Origin: Hydra vulgaris
Lineage: Eukaryota > Cnidaria > Hydrozoa > Anthoathecata > Hydridae
Reading direction: 5' to 3'
DNA length: 64,000 nucleotides
Assembly (NCBI RefSeq): GCF_038396675.1
Contig: NC_088921.1
Span: 15,412,501-15,476,500, forward strand
Each line of letters starts with the position of its first letter. Position 1 is the first letter of the stretch. The notes below the pieces were generated by a model. That model was not told the DNA's origin. It worked only from the letters and a program-made list of their open reading frames with translations, and made no database searches. Below, piece after piece: positions 56,590-64,000 of the stretch. The position numbers and the translations under genes were made by a program.

Positions 56590-57340
56590 TCTACATCATA
56601 ATTTATGCGTAACTAATCTAATAAAGACTTTTGATATTATTTTGTCTTTGATAGTATCTCACCAGCTCTGTATGGCATGATGTTCAGCTCAGTGGTGTTC
56701 CACAAGGTTCTGTTTTCGGCTCGCACCAATGATTTTGCAAAACTTACTGAAACTTCTGAGATATATGCCCATGGTTCTCAACTTTTTTTCTAAAACTTTA
56801 TCGCAGACTAATCATCTTGATTTGCAGGATTGTTTAAGCTTGGCACACGAGTGGTCATACACTTGATTACTTAAGTTAAAAATTTCAAAATGCTGTGTTA
56901 TTCATTACGGTCAAACAAAACCTCATTACAATTAGATTCTGCAAAATAACCAAAAAATAATTCCCAAGATAATTCCTAAGAAAAGATAATTCCTAAGAAG
57001 CTCTACTAAAAAGCGTTTAGGAGTCATTTTTACATATAACCTCAAGTAAAAATGACTCCCGAATCACTTTTTTCCCGAGTTATTTTTACATGTAACCTCA
57101 AGTAAAAATGACTGCCGAATCGCACATTTTAAAACAGACGTCTCTAAATCTTTGCAAATTCTTGGTATGCTAATAAAGATACACTTTAATTGATGAAAAT
57201 ACGGCTCTCAAATTATATAAAGAGTTTATATGACCACACCTTGAATATGGAGTGTCTATTTGGGCTTCTTATGGGGTTTGTTACTAAATAAAGCGAATAA
57301 AAATTGAAAATTGAGTGTCTACTTGGGCTCTTTATAGTAC
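56590..57340 (+). pseudogene. LINE reverse transcriptase remnant
   Basis: The plus strand reads SGVPQGSVFGS-like (about 56690-56720), SQTNHLDLQDCLSLAHEWSY (56800-56860), STKKRLGVIFTYNLK (57000-57045) and LYKEFIRPHLEYGVSIWASY (57210-57270). Typical ordered blocks of a LINE reverse transcriptase with large deletions; the catalytic box is lost. Confidence 0.7.
57018..57125. repeat. Two-copy tandem repeat
   Basis: Two copies, about 60 bp apart, of tttttacatataacctcaag followed by taaaaatgactcccgaatc, inside the LINE remnant. Confidence 0.85.
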
Positions 57341-57716
57341 TTCATCGCCAAAAAAGGTGAATTAAAAAAAACAAAAAATGGAAGAAAAAAAATCTTATTT
57401 AATAAAAAATTTTAGTTTTTTTGAAAAAATTTTACTTTTATTTTATATTTTTTATGATATTTCATAGTGATATCATAATACTCTCCTATATAAACTTAAA
57501 AACTATGGTATCATAAATTCTAACTTAGATCGGTTTAAAAGTTATTTAAAGAATAAGAAACAATACATTTTATATGATGGCAAAAAAACAAATTTAATGA
57601 CAATTAACAGAGGAGTCCCCCAAGGATCAATTTTTGGACCACTTTTATTTCTCATTTATATAAATGACTTGAGTAAATTTTCCAATTTCTTAAATGCAAT
57701 TTTATTTTACAATACA

Positions 57717-57760
57717 TCTTTATTAGAATAAAATACTAACGTATTTTATTCTAATAAAGA
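57717..57760. repeat. Perfect 20-bp hairpin
   Basis: tctttattagaataaaatac, loop taac, exact complement. It sits inside LINE coding sequence. Confidence 0.9.
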
Positions 57761-58239
57761 TATTATTATCTTTATTAGAGTTTTAGATGAAAATGTAACG
57801 TGGAAAGAGCACATACGTTTAATCCAAAATAAAATCTCAAAAAGTATAGGCCTTTTATACAAAGCCAAAAAGTTGTTTAATTAAAATTGTTTGAAGTTAA
57901 TTTACTTTTCTTTTATTCATTGCTATTAAATTACGCCAACGTTGCTTGGTGCAGAACTAATGTATCTTATTAAAAAAAGCTTCTAAACAAACAAAAGCAC
58001 GCTGTAAGAATGTGGATCGCTTCTCGCACACTAAAATTCTTTTTAGCAAATTCAAAATACTCAATGTATTTCAACTTAGTCTATATCATATTCTTATATT
58101 TATGTTCAAAGTAGGTAACAAAATCCATTTTATTCTACATATTTTTTGAAAAAATAAATCATTTATACCCAACAAAATTTTCAAATAACAATTCGTCTGC
58201 CGGAAATACTAGTGCCTGAAAAGAGATTAAAGTTTTCTT

Positions 58240-58310
58240 AATTTATTTTTTACTAAAAAGAGATTAAAGTTTTCTATTCAAAACTTTAATCTCTTTTTAG
58301 TCAAAAATAA
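58240..58310. repeat. Inverted repeat
   Basis: ctaaaaagagattaaagttt and its complement around tctattca, plus a direct copy of gattaaagttttct upstream. Confidence 0.8.
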
Positions 58311-58320
58311 ATGAAGGAAT

Positions 58321-58737
58321 CATAAATTATTATTTTACTAGTATTATAATTTCCGTTTAACACTTTTACTTAAATAGTATTTAAATTTAAAATATATTTA
58401 CTTCATTAAAAGTTAAAAAATATTTGTTAAAAGTTAAAAAATATTTGTTTACAAATTTAATCCGCCATTTGTAAAAAGGGCAAAAAGCGGCTTCACTTTT
58501 CGGATCAAAGTTAGACATCTAGTTATATAATATTTCATTGATTTAACTGGTTTACCTTTTATCATGTTTTTTTATAAAAAAAAAAAAAAAATAGTGATAC
58601 ATTCCATTTATTTTTTAATATTGAATTGTTTTTTGTTTTCTTTGAATTGAATTGACTGTTCAGTAAATAAAAATTATAATCGTACTTTTAAAAACTAAAC
58701 AGTATTTATAAATATATCGTTTTTTTGTAAAAGTTAT
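58321..58737. other. AT-rich spacer
   Basis: No gene. A direct repeat gttaaaaaatatttgtt is at 58411-58447. Confidence 0.5.
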
Positions 58738-60234
58738 GGAATATTTTATAACAAAAATGGAGTATTTTACGGCTTCTGATGCTGATAATCCGATACCAAT
58801 AGTATTAAAGCCCAATCACCAAATGGAGGAAGAAACTCTTGGATATATAGCGGAAGACCCTGCCAATTCATCTTTTTCTTCTACTATCATTTCTCCTAAC
58901 AATGAAAAGTAAATATAAAATATTTGTGTACAAAGATTTCATTAAAATACGTCTTGTGCTCGAATAGTTTTAAAGAGATCATTATTTTTACATTCTAAAT
59001 AAATTCTTGAAATTTCTTTTATTATCATTATCTTTTATTTATTTATTTTTACATCAACTGTGATTATGCATTGTTTTTTTATAATATTCTAAATTATAGT
59101 TTTAATAACATTAATTTTTCTATTTTTAATATGTAGTTTATTAAGTAGTTTCCAATACAATTTTTGTTCTTTTTTGTTCTTTTTGACTTATTGTTACTTT
59201 GATTATATTTTGAAGAAAACTCACAAGAAAAAGACAAAGAAGTTTATTTTCCACTTGTTAACAAGTGGAAAATAAATGTCAGAGAAAAGCAAAGGCAGTG
59301 TGGCAAGGCCTACCTATATAGAAATGGTCAAGAGAGACCAGAGAGAAAAGTAAGAGAAGCTTGTTTTTCAGTTTGTAAACTAAAATGTTTTGAAGTTTTG
59401 AAACGACAGAGTGAAATCCATTCTTGTTCCTGGAACTTAAGTGACACTAGAAAACTTTTATACTCAAAATATAGAAAGATTGTAAAAGAAAAAGAAAAAG
59501 TTCAGGAAATGAAAGACATAAGAAGTTTATAAATATCATTTTGAAAAGAGCGATGTGAGAAGCATATAGCTAATTTTAATAGCGTGGTAAATAAAGTAAG
59601 TGGATTATCAAGGTCCCTTGAGAATGGGAAAATGGTTTTTAGAAAAACTCCTAATCAAGTCTTAGATCAAATCAGAGAACATATAAATAGTTTTCCAACA
59701 GTTGATTCACACTACTGCAGACAGAATATTAACAAAAAATATTTAGAGTCGTTATTGAGTACAATTAAAATGTACTGGTTGTTTACACAAGCTTACCCAG
59801 AGTTCAATGTAAAAAAATATGTTTATTACTCAACTTTTAATACAGAGTTTAATTTGGCATTTTATAAACCAAAAAAAGATTTGTGTGATTTATTTCAAGA
59901 GTGTAAAAACAAAGAAGATGATCAAAAAATACTGACGCATAGAGAGAGAGTAAGCCATTAACTAGACAAGAAAATGTGACCTAGCTAATGTTGCAAATGG
60001 AGATTACAAAATCACAGCAGTTTTAACTTTTGATTTAGAAAAAGAATTTCCCCTTCCAATGGCTAATATTTTTGCATTCTATTATAAAAGAAAATTAAAT
60101 TGCTATAATTTCACATTCCACCGTTCAATGAATAACAAAACTTATTTTGAACTTTGGAATGGATCTATTGGCTGGTAGAGGTGCAAATGAACTTGCAAGT
60201 TGTCTGTATAAACTATTTAAGTTAATCATTCAAG
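58738..60234 (+). pseudogene. Transposon-type gene, unclassified DDE-like family, decayed
   Basis: Exon 1 is 58738-58909 (MEYFITKMEYFTASDADNPI ..., donor aaaa|gtaaat). Exon 2 starts near 59215 and carries a basic block WKINVREKQRQCGKAYL, then CFSVCKLKCFEVLK and SWNLSDTRKLLY. A stop at about 59530 follows. The frame reopens at 59584-59961 with REHINSFPTVDSHYCRQ, NTEFNLAFYKPKKDLCDLFQ and HRERVS. After a shift, ITAVLTFDLEKEFPLPM and AGRGANELASCLYKLF run to 60234, where a hAT terminus cuts it. The blocks SHYCR, FNxEFNLxFxxPKKDxC and RGANE recur in a widespread animal repetitive protein family that I take to be a transposase; I cannot name the superfamily. Confidence 0.6.
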
Positions 60235-60320
60235 CAGGGCCGGATTTAGGGGAGGGCTGAGTGGGCTGCAGCCCAGGGGCCCCCACAAATTCGAGGCCCC
60301 CACAATTTTATGATATTTAA
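60235..60320 (+). mobile_element. hAT-type terminus (left end)
   Basis: cagggccggatttaggggag at 60235 is followed by GC-rich gggctgcagcccaggggccc and a repeated gcccccacaa, as in the ends of the hAT elements at 5827 and 8100. It interrupts the transposase-like coding sequence. The opposite terminus was not found in the window, so the element is either truncated or its right end has decayed. Confidence 0.65.
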
Positions 60321-61228
60321 ATTAAAATACAGAAAAAATATTTTATTTATATTTACACATATTTAATTAAATAATATAATAGATGTATTTACGTTTATTG
60401 ACAATGAATGGTCTCTAAAAATCAAGATAAGATAGTTTATGCCGTCCGCGATCATCAGACTAAACTCATTAGGCAGTATATTATAAAAAATTTGTTAAAA
60501 ATAAATAAATATACAAAAGTAGTTGAACTACTCAACGCCGTTAATGCATGTTCTGGAAAATACACGAATTTTGCGTTTTTATAAAAAGGTTATGTTTGAC
60601 TGCATTTTTTTAGCCCAAATAATTTATTTTTTTTAATTATTTTTTTTTCCCCGAGCGCTTTAATTTGTCTAAAATCAAACAAAGTTAACTTTTTTTTAAA
60701 TTACTAAAGTTTAGATATAAAATTTTTCTTTATGGTTGATGAACCATATTTTGGTATAAAATGGTGCTGCGCTCAATGAAGATAAAACATTAAATTTAGA
60801 AAACAACTTTTTCAAACAAGTTTTAAGTTATATGTTTAATTTCTAACCAGTCATATGTCTGCAAACATATTAAAGGTCGAAAAAAATTAGTTATTTCAAG
60901 TTTAAAATCTGTTTTTTCCATTTTATATGAAAGTTTTTATTAATTTGAGTGTGAAGAACACACTAATTGACATACGACCAGTTAGACTTTTAAAGTTAAA
61001 CCTCTTAATGTTTATTTAAAAGTCTAAGCTCAAAATTTAAACATTACTGTGATATGAACCACCCCTATTTTATAATGCCATAAAACTATTTTACTAAAAT
61101 TCCGGTCTTTAAATTACCATAGATTAATGTAAACATGTAAAATAGCGGGATGAATATAAATTTACTTAACCAAATTTAGAATACAAGTAAGCAACAGATT
61201 TATAATAAAATTAACTCAATTTTTTGTT
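60321..61228. other. No gene recognised
   Basis: AT-rich, possibly the remainder of the hAT element. A short inverted pair cttttaaagttaaacctct and aaaagtctaagct lies near 60990-61028. Confidence 0.4.
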
Positions 61229-61994
61229 ATGTCAGAGCTGTCAATTGCTGATCTTTTAACTTGCGGTTTCTCTAAAGTTGCAATATATATACCTTTAACT
61301 GAAAAACATAGAATCAAACATTTAGTAAATGAAAATTATAAAGTTTTTAGATCAAGAGTGCTAAATCATCAATACAAAATTTATATTGAAAAAAATCCTA
61401 CATTTCACTTTAGCTATGAACAAATAAAAAGAAAAGGCCGGGTTATTGTTAAACATTTAAAAAACTTAGGGAAGACCAGGTCAAAATTGTCTTTGAAAAA
61501 TATTTTGCTTACCTTTTCCAAAGAAAGATTTAATAATTTAGGAAGCTCAAAAATGCTTCATAGCCTTTTTAACTGTCAAGGATGAATAGCTAACAAAAGA
61601 TTAAAATTAGTGTTAGAAATATTTCCTGCCAAATGTAAAAGGTTCAAATATAAAGAAGAAAAAAGACCAATGTATAGGCAGAAAAAACTTTCAATCGCAA
61701 CTCATAAAGCACTGAACAAACTAGAGCAGGATTTTAATAAAACATTTTCCACCACATTCACAAAGGCTATGAAAATCAATATACCTAATCCACAAAATAA
61801 AAAACACAGATATGATGCAAATAAAATAAAAAATGGTATTGAAAATCAATGAAAAGAAACCTCAACAGATAGGTATTTATATACGAAAGCTCAGCAGATA
61901 AGTATTCATAAACACCTGAGTATTTAGATCTATACATAATAAATATTGTTTGTACATACTGTATATACTACACAAGTGTGTATGTGCTTGCTGC

Positions 61995-61998
<4 letters not shown>

Positions 61999-62037
<39 letters not shown>

Positions 62038-62050
62038 TACTCTCTCTCAC
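61999..62050. repeat. (GA)n microsatellite with CT hairpin partner
   Basis: About 18 GA units, then atgta and ctctctctcac, which can fold back. Confidence 0.95.
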
Positions 62051-62611
62051 TTTGTTTTACATGTATAATATATGTATATAACACAAAGTATAATAAAAAA
62101 TTAACTTTTTTACGGCATTTGGTGTTCCTGTATCATTAAGCAATAGAGATAAGCTCCGCCTAACCCATAGTTTTGAAACACAAAAAAATGCGAAAAAAAG
62201 AAGAATATTAAAACTATCAGCTATAAAAAATGTAAGTCAAGTACAAGCAAATGAGTTGGTTAAAAAAAGAATAGTATAACATCAAAACAGATTTGAATTA
62301 AGTCAATATTTATGATTACAATGCGTCATTATGTTAAATTTAGGACTGGCATAAGTCATTAGTTCATCCAGTGATCCCTGGGTGAAGTAGTATGTAGGGA
62401 TTTTTCTACATAAACCAAATAAAGAATCTAGTAAAACCTAATAAATATCAAATAGAGGAAAATTTAACTTACACCATTATAGTTCTTACCAGCTCAAATG
62501 ATCATTAATTATAAATGATGTATGAATTTTTTATAATTTGGACATTTAATTAATGTGTATTAATTAAATGCAACAGATGGCCTTGGTATTATAATTTCAA
62601 GTTGTATATTT

Positions 62612-62613
<2 letters not shown>

Positions 62614-62680
<67 letters not shown>
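62614..62680. repeat. (TA)n microsatellite
   Basis: About 65 bp of TA in a probable intron of the transposon-type gene. Confidence 0.97.
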
Positions 62681-62682
<2 letters not shown>

Positions 62683-64000
62683 TTCATACACACATACTTT
62701 AAAACTCTATTCACATCTAGAAGGAACCTACGAGATGTGGAAACACTCACAGAGCTCGTTTAACAATCCATATGACAAATGTGTTCTAAGTACAGAGAAG
62801 TACTAGCCATTCCTTATGTAGTTATGTTATATACCTTCTAGCATACTACAGAGAAGGATTAAGGATTGAAAGGTGCATATAGTGAGGCTTATACAAAGTT
62901 TTTTTTTTTCTACCACTAATTTAGGGAGAGAAAAAAGCAAAAAACCCTGTCGGTTCTGTTGAGAAATATTCCTGGAAACAAGTTGAGTGTTTGGATGTAA
63001 TTTCATCCTACCCTAATGGTTTTAAAATAAACTTTTCTGAACTAGCACGTAAATTTTCTGTGACAAACAAAAAAGGTAATGGTTTTAAATGTCTGCGATA
63101 TAGTATATTTACAAAAATAATAAACCAATAATAAATGTATTATGCTAATAAACTAGTTTTACCATTTTAACAGTAATAAGTACCAATAAAAAACAAGAAT
63201 TTTAAACAAAATAATTTTTAGGTATTACACCCGCAAACAGAGGCCAAGTACTGAAAAGACTTTTAGAATCTATGAACTGTGATCTAAAAAGATTAAATCT
63301 AAAAAGAAAAATGTCAGACAATACATACCCTGATGGCACTAATATTAATAATATACAGTATAGAAGAAAAAAACGGAGATATTTATTACCTTACCTTCAC
63401 TTATCATTAATAAGTTAAACTTTTCAAATTTTATTAATCATTCATGTTTAAACTCATTTATAGGTTAAACATGCCATACATCAGAGATATATCTTTGCCA
63501 TGCGAACCAACTAATAAAAAAATAAAGCAGCAACTCAAAAAAAAATAGACGATGGAACATATAATTCAGGGGAAAAGATTGTACCCCAAAGATATGAAAA
63601 AGTATTTATATCATCTGAAAATCAAACAATTACAAAAAAAGGGGTTCATATTGAAGGCAGAAAAATTTTCTTAAAAGATATAAGACTAAATATGTTCAAA
63701 GACCATGAGATTTTTATGAAAGTTCAAAACGATAATGAACTAGAAGCACTTTCTCAAAGGCAAATTGTTGATGCTCTTGAATTCAGGAATATAAAGATGA
63801 ATATGACACCCTAACTAAAAAAGAGCTGATAAATATACTTAAAACTTATGAAAGAACAAGGAATTTAATGTTTTGGTATGATTGCTCCAGTATATCTAAT
63901 CACACTCACTTTCTTGTTACTGTTAGCGTAATGTATGATACAGCCATATTTTTAAGTAGCTTTGAATATAAACAAAAGTATGGAGAGAATATAAATGTTC

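Larger units (their letters stand above)
57440..58320 (+). pseudogene. CR1-like LINE reverse transcriptase remnant
   Basis: The plus strand reads RFKSYLKNKKQYILYDGKKT, NRGVPQGSIFGPLLFLIYIN, DLSKFSNFLNA (57530-57700). Then a perfect hairpin (57717-57760) replaces the catalytic-box region. DENVTWKEHIRLIQNKISKS and IGLLYKAKKLF follow (57785-57880), then shifted YANVAW-type and ILIFMFKVGNK sequence (58085). Dead copy. Confidence 0.8.
61229..64000 (+). pseudogene. Multi-exon transposon-type gene, unclassified, runs off the edge
   Basis: Probable coding pieces: 61229-61585 (MSELSIADLLTCGFSKVAIY ..., stop, then reopening at 61610-61852; Lys-rich); 62098-62238 (FTAFGVPVSLSNRDKLRLTH, donor aat|gtaagt); 62925-63072 (YSWKQVECLDVISSYPNG, FSELARKFSV, donor aaa|ggtaatg); 63222-63417 (GITPANRGQVLKRLLE); 63465 to the end. 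The last piece carries KKGVHIEGRKIFLKDIR, ALSQRQIVDALE, a frameshift, then ERTRNLMFWYDCSSISNHTH and VMYDTAIFLSSFEYK. The final block resembles a W-H-D, SxIxxH, VxYDxAxFL pattern of a repetitive cnidarian protein family. The function is unknown to me. Whether 61.2-61.9 kb belongs to the same gene is uncertain. Confidence 0.45.

Noticed and set aside
60235-61228. A complete hAT element starting at 60235
   Set aside because: No complementary right terminus (aatccggccctg) or 8-bp duplication could be found downstream.

Overview
The window looks like nuclear DNA of a hydrozoan cnidarian, most likely Hydra or a close relative. This is inference from very high A+T, dense (TA)n microsatellites, layered hAT, CR1-like LINE, piggyBac and Mutator-like elements, and compact introns in the one host gene. 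No rRNA, CRISPR, prokaryotic operon or intact virus is seen.

The only clear host gene is at 50.1-55.5 kb on the + strand: a five-exon, six-EF-hand CREC-family protein (calumenin/reticulocalbin-like) with a signal peptide and an HDEM C-terminus. Its exon joins are phase-consistent and it looks intact. Its large second intron holds a decayed LINE on the opposite strand.

Nearly all else is mobile DNA. 0-5.8 kb: microsatellites, a LINE tail, a 30-bp minisatellite and small hairpin repeats. 5.8-12.2 kb: an old hAT element interrupted by a younger, almost intact hAT (8100-11165) with 8-bp target duplications. 12.5-26.4 kb: a three-level nest. A CR1-like LINE is split by a palindromic 8-bp-TSD element (12962-26085). 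That element is in turn split by a 12.5-kb foldback-type element (13074-25572) with a 9-bp duplication, arms made of a 16-bp satellite, and a Mutator-like (MULE) transposase gene inside (17.26-19.76 kb) that ends in a RING finger. A second, short copy of the same foldback element lies at 42027-42895 with a perfect 9-bp duplication and the same two distinctive tips. The architecture recalls Drosophila FB-NOF and is the most interesting feature here.

26.4-41 kb: several LINE fragments on the minus strand (30.1-31.0, 31.7-32.4, 34.3-35.0, 35.6-37.8 and 37.9-38.6 kb), a tRNA-derived SINE head, a MITE and inverted repeats. 41-48.3 kb: the short foldback, a broken piggyBac with one TTAA end, and a LINE with a coiled-coil ORF1 and an endonuclease. 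ORF1 is interrupted by a 1083-bp element flanked by perfect 9-bp duplications; the reading frame resumes across it. 56.5-58.3 kb: LINE reverse transcriptase fragments. 58.7-64 kb: two multi-exon, transposon-type genes of unclassified families, the first cut off by a hAT terminus at about 60235. The second runs off the right edge.

Gene families were recognised by eye from motifs. Coordinates of decayed elements are approximate unless terminal or target-site sequences are stated.
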